Shown here piece after piece: positions 1 to 5,442 of a DNA stretch of 7,181 nucleotides. Below the pieces are notes generated by a model. The model saw only the letters and a program-made list of their open reading frames with translations. It was not told the DNA's origin and made no database searches. This DNA is from an uncultured Selenomonadaceae bacterium (GTDB lineage Bacteria; Bacillota; Negativicutes; Selenomonadales; Selenomonadaceae): positions 1-7,181 of the forward strand of contig CAJOKY010000116.1 of assembly GCA_905235425.1 (NCBI GenBank). Direction: 5' to 3'. Position numbers and translations under genes: made by a program. The first letter of the stretch is position 1. Every line of letters begins with the position of its first letter.

Positions 1-37
1 AAAAGTTATAAACATCTGAATACCAAAAGTAAGAAAT

Positions 38-60
38 CCCGACCGACCATCGGGTTTTTT
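38..60 (+). terminator. Intrinsic terminator of an upstream plus-strand gene
   Basis: A 5-bp GC-rich stem (CCCGA at 38-42, TCGGG at 50-54) with a 7-base loop is followed directly by six T on the plus strand. It would end a plus-strand transcript entering from the left, whose gene lies outside the window. On the minus strand the hairpin is followed only by a broken T-rich stretch, so it may also help end the ADP-ribosylglycohydrolase mRNA, but weakly. I see nothing else in bases 1-83. Confidence 0.7.
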
Positions 61-83
61 ACGTTATAGGGAAAATTTTTATA

Positions 84-1037
84 TTATAATGCGGCGAAGA
101 AATTTTCGGCGATATTTTCAAGATATTGGCGCTTTTTGAGCACGTCAAGCCAATCAGCGGGAATTTGTTTAACGCCGTAATAAAGCCCTGCCATACCGCC
201 GGCAATAGCGCCTACAGTGTCAGTATCCTTACCCAAATTCACAGCAGTCAGTACGGCAGATTTATAGCTGTCGGTGTTGAGAAGACACCAGAGCGCCGCC
301 TCAAGAGTAGGGACGACGTAGCCGTAACTTTTAATTTCGTCTTCCGGCAGTGCGGCGAAGTTGTCACTAAAAAGCCGTGCATAGACTTTCATAGCGTCGG
401 TAAATTTTTCACGTGCGGCATAAAAATCTTTCGCGTTATGCAGACCGGAATTAACGGCGTCGGTCAAGTTTTTATTGCCGTCCAAAATCTGCGCGGCGAT
501 AAAGTAATAAATGCCGCAACCCATTTGACTAATCTCATGCGCGTGAGTGAGTGCGGAAAGTTCATGAACGATATTAAGAGCGTCATCAATGGTGGCGGCT
601 TTTTTGTATGCGAAGAAAACGGCGGGGAAAATGCGCATTAATGAACCGTTGCCGTTGGAGTGTTCGTCGGCTAAGCCGCATGCAGAAGGGGGATCGCCGT
701 AAATAAAATTATGAATTGCGGCGCCGGTAGTGTTGCCGCAGTCAAAGGTCTCGTCGTTGGCAGTAAATTCATCTTCCTTAAGCCAGCGTACAAAATTTTT
801 CATAATGTCGTTGGTGTCGAACTTTTTCAAACGCGCGATACTTTCCATAGCGGCGATAGTCAAGCTTGTATCGTCCGACCAAGTACCGGCGGGTTGTTGC
901 CAAGAGCCGTAGTTTCTCATGCCGGTAACGGGATTTCTTTTGAGTTCATCGCGCGAACAAAATTCAACCGGTACACCGAGCGCGTCACCTACGGCAAGAC
1001 CAAGCAGCGCAGATTTTACATTATCAGCAGTAATCAT
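84..1037 (-). CDS. ADP-ribosylglycohydrolase family protein (DraG-like)
   Basis: This 317-residue protein belongs to the ADP-ribosylglycohydrolase/DraG fold, all-helical cytosolic enzymes that use a binuclear Mg centre to remove ADP-ribose from proteins or small molecules. Family signatures are intact: GDALG (17-21), TWSDDTS (52-58) with the metal-binding Asp pair 55-56, SNGNGSLMR (127-135), His165/His167, and GKDTDTVGAIAG (269-280) carrying the other metal ligands. Length fits the family. The reading frame stays open upstream to an ATG at 1124, but I chose the ATG at 1035-1037. It has GGAGGG 7 bases upstream, its protein begins right at the conserved helix before GDALG, and a 17-base-spaced promoter lies inside the longer reading frame. 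No ADP-ribosyltransferase or nitrogenase gene is next to it, so the substrate is unknown. Confidence 0.92.
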   Translation of the reverse strand: MITADNVKSALLGLAVGDALGVPVEFCSRDELKRNPVTGMRNYGSWQQPAGTWSDDTSLTIAAMESIARLKKFDTNDIMKNFVRWLKEDEFTANDETFDCGNTTGAAIHNFIYGDPPSACGLADEHSNGNGSLMRIFPAVFFAYKKAATIDDALNIVHELSALTHAHEISQMGCGIYYFIAAQILDGNKNLTDAVNSGLHNAKDFYAAREKFTDAMKVYARLFSDNFAALPEDEIKSYGYVVPTLEAALWCLLNTDSYKSAVLTAVNLGKDTDTVGAIAGGMAGLYYGVKQIPADWLDVLKKRQYLENIAENFFAAL

Positions 1038-1044
1038 AAATTTA

Positions 1045-1050
1045 CCCTCC
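1045..1050 (-). promoter_or_regulatory. Ribosome binding site that fixes the glycohydrolase start
   Basis: The minus strand reads GGAGGG here, with 7 bases to the ATG at 1037. The alternative ATG at 1124 has no such site and lies in the loop of a terminator hairpin, so 1037 is the real start. Confidence 0.85.
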
Positions 1051-1066
1051 AAAAAAATTTTAAGGT

Positions 1067-1095
1067 ATTGTAAACGCTGAAATAAATCTTGACAA
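1067..1095 (-). promoter_or_regulatory. Sigma-A-type promoter of the glycohydrolase gene
   Basis: On the minus strand, TTGTCA (1090-1095) and TACAAT (1067-1072) each match the consensus at 5 of 6 bases and are separated by exactly 17 bases. Transcription would begin near 1060 and give a leader of about 23 bases containing the ribosome binding site. The gene is therefore probably transcribed on its own. Confidence 0.75.
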
Positions 1096-1105
1096 GAATT
1101 TTGGT

Positions 1106-1132
1106 AAAAAAAATTCCTTCGCATGGAAGGAA
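1106..1132 (-). terminator. Intrinsic terminator of the intergenic non-coding RNA
   Basis: A 7-bp perfect stem (1114-1120 with 1126-1132) and a 5-base loop are followed on the minus strand by eight T (1113 down to 1106). The orientation ends a minus-strand transcript from the right, just before the glycohydrolase promoter. The stem is not very GC-rich, but the T-run is strong. Confidence 0.75.
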
Positions 1133-1167
1133 AAAAATTTATGGAGTAAAGAAAAATTAGTCAACTA

Positions 1168-1371
1168 CTCCGAATTAAAGAAGACGGAGCTTGTCCATAC
1201 CGACATCGGTCTTTACCGGACGCGAGGTTCAAACGATAACTCTACCTCGTAGGTCAGACATCGTCGGGTGGTTGACGACACCCGTTTTGACTTAAGCTGA
1301 TAGCCTAAGCCCGTTATCTGTATTTTATATCTGACGAGTGCCCACAGCTAACGCCAACCGTTCTCTCGCCG
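1168..1371 (-). ncRNA. Structured non-coding RNA, HEARO/omega-RNA-like, without IscB
   Basis: Seen on the minus strand, 5' to 3': a hairpin GCTTAGGC/GCTTAAGT (about 1290-1310); CGGGTG/CACCCG (1279-1284 with 1265-1270), whose loop TCGTC can pair with the GACGA just downstream (1274-1278 with 1261-1265), an H-type pseudoknot; CGAGGT/ACCTCG (1244-1249 with 1223-1228), whose loop GTTATC (1235-1240) matches upstream GATAAC (1313-1318); a GTCC..ACCGA/TCGGT..GGAC helix (about 1193-1221); and CTCCG/CGGAG (1184-1188 with 1168-1172). A near-perfect end pairing, GAGAACGG (1358-1365) with CCGTCTTC (1180-1187), would close the molecule. All three frames are broken by stops. A promoter and a terminator bracket it. 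From memory, the order of motifs and strings such as CGGGTGT..CAACCACCCG and GGACAAGCTCCGTC resemble HEARO RNA, the omega RNA that guides IscB nucleases. I cannot verify that here. Existence as an RNA gene is more certain than the family. Confidence 0.55.
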
Positions 1372-1376
1372 CTGAT

Positions 1377-1405
1377 AGTTTAAATATTTTAAGATTTAAA
1401 GTCAA
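1377..1405 (-). promoter_or_regulatory. Candidate promoter of the non-coding RNA
   Basis: The minus strand has TTGACT (1400-1405, 5 of 6 consensus) and TAAACT (1377-1382, 4 of 6) with a 17-base AT-rich spacer. Transcription would start near 1370, at the 5' edge of the structured region, and run about 265 bases to the terminator at 1106. Confidence 0.6.
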
Positions 1406-1410
1406 GGATG

Positions 1411-1463
1411 CGATTGCGGCACTTCCTCCCAGACATATAGAGGTCGGAGTGTCCGTGCCGCGA
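1411..1463 (-). other. Long imperfect hairpin downstream of the NlpC/P60 gene
   Basis: ATTGCGGCAC (1413-1422) pairs with GTGCCGCGAT (1454-1463) over 10 bp with one G-T. Inner pairs CCTC/GAGG (1425-1428 with 1439-1442) extend the structure. On the minus strand it lies 37 bases after the nlpC stop codon and just before the candidate ncRNA promoter. No T-run follows, so it is not a classical terminator. It may protect the 3' end of the nlpC mRNA or be part of the neighbouring RNA element. Confidence 0.5.
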
Positions 1464-1499
1464 TTTAGATGAAGTTGCAAATTAAAAATTTTTTGAGTA

Positions 1500-2279
1500 T
1501 CAGCCGATAATTTTTTTTGCGCCTAAAAATCGCGGTCGCCAATACTCATTGCTAAGCGCATCAATGCGAATGCCCTTGCTGGAAGACGCATGCATAAAAT
1601 TTCCGCCGCCGACATAAATTCCGCAATGAGAAGGACCGGGCTCGTAAGTAGAGAAGAAAACCAAGTCGCCGGGTTCAAGTTGAGAAGGCGAAACAGATTT
1701 ACCGAGTTTGTACTGTTCGTCGGCAAGGCGCGGAATGTTGATACCGTTTTGCTTGAAAACGTACTGCAAAAAGCCGGAACAGTCAAAACCGCTGGGAGTG
1801 GTACCGCCGAATACGTATGGGACGCCGATATAATTTTTGCCTGTCGCCACGATCTGTTCACCTTGTTTTGAAGTTATGAACGCCTTACCATACGGCGCCG
1901 TAACAAGACTGCCGCCGGTTTTTGTTGTATCAATATATCCTGCGGATTTTTTGTTATTATTTACAGGCGTTGTAGGAATATCGGATAGCTTACGTCCTGC
2001 AACAGGCGGAATTTTTTTCAGTACGCGCCAAGTGGCATTGGTGACAACGCCGGTTACAGTAAGCTTTTGATCCTTTTGAAAGGCAGACACGGCTTTTTCA
2101 GTTTCAGCGCCATAAACGCCGTCAAATTCAGTAATATTGTAACCAATAAGGTAAAGTTTTTTCTGCAAAGTTAAAACGTCCTTGCCGGTAGAATTTTTTG
2201 AAAGTGTCGGTGAGGCAAAAACCAAACTGTTGGCTGAAATAATTATAAGTGCAAGCATCATCAGAGTTTTAAATTTCAT
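1500..2279 (-). CDS. Secreted NlpC/P60 peptidoglycan hydrolase with PG_binding_1 domain
   Basis: This 259-residue exported enzyme begins with a signal peptide (Lys2/Lys4, hydrophobic 6-21, likely cut after VFA at 20-22). Residues about 26-88 form a PG_binding_1 repeat (GKDVLTLQKKLYLIGY, FDGVYGAETEKAVSAFQ), which holds the protein to cell wall. A Pro/Asn/Lys-rich linker follows. Residues about 138-257 are an NlpC/P60 (C40) cysteine peptidase with catalytic Cys167 in FDCSGF, His218 in SHCGIYVG and His230 in MHASS. Such enzymes cut D-Glu-diamino acid bonds in peptidoglycan stem peptides. The ATG has GGAGG 8 bases upstream. It lies 75 bases after mupG on the same strand with no obvious promoter between, so it is probably cotranscribed with the MurNAc recycling genes and may release muropeptides at the cell surface. 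Confidence 0.93.
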   Translation of the reverse strand: MKFKTLMMLALIIISANSLVFASPTLSKNSTGKDVLTLQKKLYLIGYNITEFDGVYGAETEKAVSAFQKDQKLTVTGVVTNATWRVLKKIPPVAGRKLSDIPTTPVNNNKKSAGYIDTTKTGGSLVTAPYGKAFITSKQGEQIVATGKNYIGVPYVFGGTTPSGFDCSGFLQYVFKQNGINIPRLADEQYKLGKSVSPSQLEPGDLVFFSTYEPGPSHCGIYVGGGNFMHASSSKGIRIDALSNEYWRPRFLGAKKIIG

Positions 2280-2354
2280 ACAGAAATCCTCCGACGAATT
2301 AGGGTCGGGGATTAGAGCGCGTCTATTGGAAGTAAGGTGCCTGTCTCCTCTTCC

Positions 2355-3410
2355 CTAAATAAGATTAAATGAAAATTTTTGACGCGGGTTAATGTACTTC
2401 GTTAAAAAAAATTCTTCATCAACAATATGCGCGGCAACATTTACCCTAGAATCGGCGGGCAGTTCGTCATCAATAATTTGAACTTCGCCTTCATACCTGC
2501 CGAAATTGGAATTGTCAACGGTAATGTCGCCAAAAGACCTTTGTTTAGGCGAATCGTCCGGCTTAATATTGGCGCCGAGAGATTTTAAGAATTGTCGCCC
2601 TTCAACTGCGCGAATAACAGACTTAGCAACGTCAGGACGCCGCGTAAAAGTCTTGCTTAAAATTTCTTTGGTAATTTCGTCGTCTGTCAACATCTTCGCA
2701 GTTAAAATGACTTCATCGCCTTCAACCTTTGAAACAGCCTCACATTCGCCGAAAGTGGGCATACCGTCGCCGATAATGATAAAATCCGTGCCGAGTGCCG
2801 CCAAATATCGAGCAGACAAATCGGCAGAAAAATTCCTGCAGTCCTCCAATGTCGTAAGCCCTTCACCGAGAGGAGGACGCCTTTTGCCGTCAAGCGTAGG
2901 AATAAAAGCACCTGCGGCAATTCCGAAGTTATGCAAAATTTTATTTTGATGAATAAAAAAGTATGAGTCCAGTCCCGTATAGGGGCGAGGATAAAAGTTG
3001 TGTAGGGCTGTCATGTTATCAAAATTTGCGTCAAGATTTTTCAGCTCCGTCAATAAATCTTCAGTGACGGTGGAAGCGTTGAGCTGAATTTTTCGCGTTT
3101 GACTTAACTGCGCAATTCTAGGTGCGGCGAATCCGTCATCAAGTCGCGGCGTTACAACTTCTAAATCAAAAATCGGCGAATCTTCGGAAGAAACATCTAA
3201 AATAATTTCATAATTAAAATTATCTTTATCTGCCGCCGTAGTGAGAATAGTTAAGAGATCGTCCCAAAAATGATCTGATTCTGCGGCTTCGGGTATCTGC
3301 GCGGAGGTAAACAGATATGTCATGCCGAGCGAAGAGGCAAACTTAATCAGTTCAATATTTTCTTGAACAGTATAACCGAGTCCCGCGTAAATCGATATTC
3401 CTTTCTGCAT
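2355..3410 (-). CDS. mupG: MupG-type 6-phospho-N-acetylmuramidase (DUF871 family)
   Basis: This 351-residue protein has the full length and two-domain layout of the DUF871/MupG family: a TIM-barrel (about 1-240, opening KGISIYAGLGYTVQENIELI) and a cyclophilin-like C-terminal domain (about 245-351). Family-typical segments include HNFYPRPYTGLD (137-148), EGLTTLE (183-189), GDGMPTFGE (214-222) and the C-terminal RSFGDITVDNSNFGRYEGE (291-309). In Staphylococcus aureus MupG is a cytosolic glycosidase that splits MurNAc-6-phosphate from GlcNAc in the disaccharide imported by the PTS. AAAGGAG lies 9 bases before the ATG, and the gene starts 26 bases after murQ, whose product acts on the released MurNAc-6-phosphate. 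The matching PTS transporter and MurR regulator are not in the window. The function is by family and context; the fold assignment is safe. Confidence 0.88.
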   Translation of the reverse strand: MQKGISIYAGLGYTVQENIELIKFASSLGMTYLFTSAQIPEAAESDHFWDDLLTILTTAADKDNFNYEIILDVSSEDSPIFDLEVVTPRLDDGFAAPRIAQLSQTRKIQLNASTVTEDLLTELKNLDANFDNMTALHNFYPRPYTGLDSYFFIHQNKILHNFGIAAGAFIPTLDGKRRPPLGEGLTTLEDCRNFSADLSARYLAALGTDFIIIGDGMPTFGECEAVSKVEGDEVILTAKMLTDDEITKEILSKTFTRRPDVAKSVIRAVEGRQFLKSLGANIKPDDSPKQRSFGDITVDNSNFGRYEGEVQIIDDELPADSRVNVAAHIVDEEFFLTKYINPRQKFSFNLI

Positions 3411-3436
3411 TTAAGCTTGCTCCTTTCTTTTTGGAA

Positions 3437-4258
3437 CTACTTCATAATTTCCAATATGGCACTTTTGGCGTGACCGTTACATTTATTCAGTGCGGCTATA
3501 GCTTGATCTTCTGTACAATTAGTAGCCGCAATTACAATTCTTTTTGCACGGTCGCGCAGTTTATCATTAGTCGCAAGGACATCAACCATCAAATTTCCGT
3601 AGACTTTACCGAGACGAATCATCGCGCCCGTCGTCAACATATTCAAAACCATTTTTGTGGCGGTACCGGCTTTCATTCGAGTTGAGCCGGTGATAACTTC
3701 CGCGCCGGTTATCGGCGTAATGGCAATGTCGACGATTTTTTCAAGTGCGGAATTTTCAACACAAGATATTCCGACAGTCACGGCAGAAATTTTTTTTGCG
3801 TATTCAATGCCGCCTAAAACGTAGGGAGTACGTCCCGACGCGGCAATCCCTACCAAGACATCAGCCGTCGAAAAATCTTTTTCGTCAAGGTCTTTAATCG
3901 CCGCCGCTTTATCGTCTTCCGCGCCTTCCACCGCGCAGGTTAAAGCGATATTTCCGCCGGCAATAATGCCTTGAACAAGTTCCGGCTTTACGCCGAAAGT
4001 TGGCGGACACTCCGAAGCATCAAGTACACCGAGCCTGCCTGAAGTTCCCGCGCCTATGTAAATTAAACGTCCGCCGCCTTGAATTTTTTTTGTGATTAAA
4101 TCGACTGCCTCCGCAATTTTCGGCAACACCTTTTCTACTGCCGCCGCAATTTTTTTGTCTTCGTCGTTAATCAGCCGCACCATTTCAAGTGTCGAACATT
4201 TATCTATATTTGCCGTCGCAGAATTTCTCTGCTCCGTAGTAAGTTTTGAAAAATCCAT
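3437..4258 (-). CDS. murQ: N-acetylmuramic acid 6-phosphate etherase, short C-terminus
   Basis: MurQ splits the D-lactyl ether of MurNAc-6-phosphate to give GlcNAc-6-phosphate and D-lactate in cell-wall recycling. The 273-residue protein aligns without gaps to E. coli MurQ as I recall it. It has STLEMVRLINDEDK (22-35), GGGRLIYIGAGTSGRLGVLDASECPPT (61-87, sugar-phosphate SIS fold), Glu83 and Glu114 at the same positions as the catalytic residues of E. coli, GIAASGRTPYV, GSTRMKAGTATKMVLN and the terminal NCTEDQAIAAL helix. The protein stops about 25 residues before the usual end (E. coli has 298), so the last conserved Gly-Gly tail is missing. No good ribosome binding site precedes the ATG, and the leader is made of heptamer repeats. 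It lies between the deacetylase gene and mupG on the same strand. Confidence 0.93.
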   Translation of the reverse strand: MDFSKLTTEQRNSATANIDKCSTLEMVRLINDEDKKIAAAVEKVLPKIAEAVDLITKKIQGGGRLIYIGAGTSGRLGVLDASECPPTFGVKPELVQGIIAGGNIALTCAVEGAEDDKAAAIKDLDEKDFSTADVLVGIAASGRTPYVLGGIEYAKKISAVTVGISCVENSALEKIVDIAITPITGAEVITGSTRMKAGTATKMVLNMLTTGAMIRLGKVYGNLMVDVLATNDKLRDRAKRIVIAATNCTEDQAIAALNKCNGHAKSAILEIMK

Positions 4259-4277
4259 TTTTATCAGTCTTTCGGTT

Positions 4278-4364
4278 TAGTAAGTAGTGAGTAGTGATTA
4301 GTAAGTAGTGAGTAGTGAGGTAGTGAGTAGTGACTACTTACTATTTACTACTTACTACTTACTA
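4278..4364. repeat. Tandem heptamer array with internal inversion (TAGTRAG/TACTTAC)
   Basis: Twelve 7-base units fill the gap between the deacetylase gene and murQ. Eight are TAGTAAG or TAGTGAG variants (4278-4334, with one extra G at 4320 and end variants), then four inverted units, TACTTAC or TATTTAC (4335-4362). The two halves can pair around a centre near 4332, for about 14 bp if G-T pairs are allowed. The array starts two bases after the deacetylase stop codon (minus direction) and ends about 20 bases before the murQ start. The same heptamer recurs at 5400-5427. It contains no gene. Confidence 0.85.
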
Positions 4365-4366
4365 AA

Positions 4367-5203
4367 TCACGGTATCCAAATTAAGCTGGCAACTTCGCCG
4401 TTGCCGTCCGAAATTAATTTTTCTTTGTACCTTTGCAAAGGCGCAAAAAGCGGCGCTCCTTTCAACCGAAGTTTAAAGCGGAAAAATGTATGATCATTTG
4501 AACCGTAAACCGGAATACGCGCCAATAAATAATGTTGCGGCAATGAATGCGTCAACGCATAATCATCCGTAAAGACAGCACGATATCCCGCCTCTTGTGA
4601 CAAATCCCTAACGTCTGCATCATATTGACCGCCGGGATAAACCACATAAGACACCGGCTTTTTCAAGTACCATTCAAGCGCCTGTTTCGAGCTGTAAAGC
4701 TGATCCCAAATTTTGTCGCGGGATTTAATCTTCGTCAAAATTTTATAATTCAGCGTATGGCTTTCAAAATCTATCAAGCCGCTGTTCTGCATTTCCTTCA
4801 CTTGATCCCACGTAATATAATTTGGATACAAACTTATAAAATCCGTCGCTACAAATACCGTCGCCTTGACGTTGTACTTTTGCAAAATTGGATAGACATT
4901 TTTATAAAATTCAAGGTGACCGTCGTCAAACGTTATCACCATTGGATTTTTCGGCAAGGTGCCTTTGCCTTCCCACGCGTCCAAAAGTTCAGTAGGCGTG
5001 ATAATCGTATAACCTTCGTCAACAAGATATTTTATCTGCGCGTCGAATTGCTCAACCGTCAACGTCAATTCATTTTGGTCTATGTCGTTGACTTGATGAT
5101 ACACTAAAACCGGTACGCCGCCTTCTTCGCGTTGGTACAGATAAGCTATAAACCCGCCGATGAATGCGACCATTATCGCCAAAAATATCAGCAACTTTTT
5201 CAC
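4367..5203 (-). CDS. Membrane-anchored polysaccharide deacetylase (NodB domain) with altered metal site
   Basis: This 278-residue protein has one N-terminal membrane helix (about 3-22) and an extracytoplasmic NodB/polysaccharide deacetylase domain, a family that removes N- or O-acetyl groups from wall or exopolysaccharide using a divalent metal held by Asp-His-His. Visible motifs are PVLVYHQV (31-38), TFDDGH (91-96, catalytic and metal Asp93/Asp94), SHT (148-150, metal His149) and YPGG (189-192). The second metal His, expected three residues after the SHT motif, is Tyr153 (codon TAT at 4745-4747), so activity may be lost or changed. I chose the GTG at 5203 because AAGGGAG lies 8 bases upstream; the GTG at 5212 abuts that site and is unlikely. 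It heads a minus-strand run with murQ, mupG and nlpC and has a strong promoter. Confidence 0.88.
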   Translation of the reverse strand: MKKLLIFLAIMVAFIGGFIAYLYQREEGGVPVLVYHQVNDIDQNELTLTVEQFDAQIKYLVDEGYTIITPTELLDAWEGKGTLPKNPMVITFDDGHLEFYKNVYPILQKYNVKATVFVATDFISLYPNYITWDQVKEMQNSGLIDFESHTLNYKILTKIKSRDKIWDQLYSSKQALEWYLKKPVSYVVYPGGQYDADVRDLSQEAGYRAVFTDDYALTHSLPQHYLLARIPVYGSNDHTFFRFKLRLKGAPLFAPLQRYKEKLISDGNGEVASLIWIP

Positions 5204-5211
5204 GGGGATCA

Positions 5212-5218
5212 CTCCCTT
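5212..5218 (-). promoter_or_regulatory. Ribosome binding site favouring the GTG start at 5203
   Basis: The minus strand reads AAGGGAG, followed by 8 bases and a GTG at 5201-5203. The alternative GTG at 5210-5212 overlaps this site by one base and could not use it. The deacetylase therefore probably begins with MKKLLIF. Confidence 0.75.
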
Positions 5219-5256
5219 AAAAAAACTTTCAGGATTTTTTCATTTAGTTAAAGGCT

Positions 5257-5285
5257 AATATATAACAATGTTTAGGCTCTGTCAA
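5257..5285 (-). promoter_or_regulatory. Strong sigma-A promoter of the deacetylase-murQ-mupG-nlpC unit
   Basis: On the minus strand a perfect TTGACA (5280-5285) and TATATT (5257-5262, 5 of 6) are spaced by 17 bases. Transcription would begin near 5250, about 47 bases before the GTG start. It is the best promoter in the window, and no comparably good one is visible before murQ, mupG or the NlpC/P60 gene. Confidence 0.85.
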
Positions 5286-5369
5286 GAAACAGAAAATATT
5301 TTTCAATGCAATTATAAAAGTTTTACGCCGTCTTTCGCAAGTGTTCACATAATGATAAAATTAATTTTA

Positions 5370-5427
5370 GGGAACAGGGAGTAGGGAGCAGGGAACAGCT
5401 ACTTACTACTCACTACTTACTACTCAC
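5370..5427. repeat. Two joined heptamer arrays in the leader of the membrane-protein gene
   Basis: Four 7-base units of the form GGGARYA (GGGAACA, GGGAGTA, GGGAGCA, GGGAACA; 5370-5397) are followed after two bases by four units alternating TACTTAC and TACTCAC (5400-5427). The second group is the same heptamer family as in the 4278-4364 array, in inverted orientation. The array ends one base before the AAAGGAG ribosome binding site of the plus-strand gene at 5443. The remainder of the gap 5213-5442 holds the deacetylase promoter on the minus strand. I see no convincing plus-strand promoter there. Confidence 0.85.
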
Positions 5428-5442
5428 TAAAGGAGAAAAATC

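Noticed and set aside
126..1073. Plus-strand open frames opposite the glycohydrolase gene (126-641, 711-1073, 730-912)
   Set aside because: They are antisense to a well-supported family protein, have no ribosome binding sites of note and encode no recognisable domain.
1217..1250. tRNA or tmRNA-like end on the plus strand (GGACGCGAGGTTCAAAC resembles a T-arm)
   Set aside because: No acceptor stem, anticodon arm or CCA is found around it. The same bases form a hairpin in the minus-strand RNA, where promoter and terminator also agree.
1523..2070. Alternative frames within the NlpC/P60 gene
   Set aside because: The NlpC/P60 frame has a signal peptide, two domains and all catalytic residues; the others are low-complexity shadows.
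4308..4493. Plus-strand frame of 61 codons over the heptamer array
   Set aside because: It starts inside the repeats and runs antisense into the deacetylase gene without domain or ribosome binding site.
4625..5107. Plus-strand frame of 160 codons opposite the deacetylase gene
   Set aside because: It is antisense to a NodB domain with intact motifs and has no start signal.
5330..5368. Plus-strand promoter for the gene at 5443
   Set aside because: AT-rich stretches such as GATAAA and TATAAA occur, but no acceptable -35 box lies at a normal distance.
4278..5427. CRISPR array from the repeated units
   Set aside because: The repeats are 7 bases long, directly adjacent and without spacers, and there are no cas genes.
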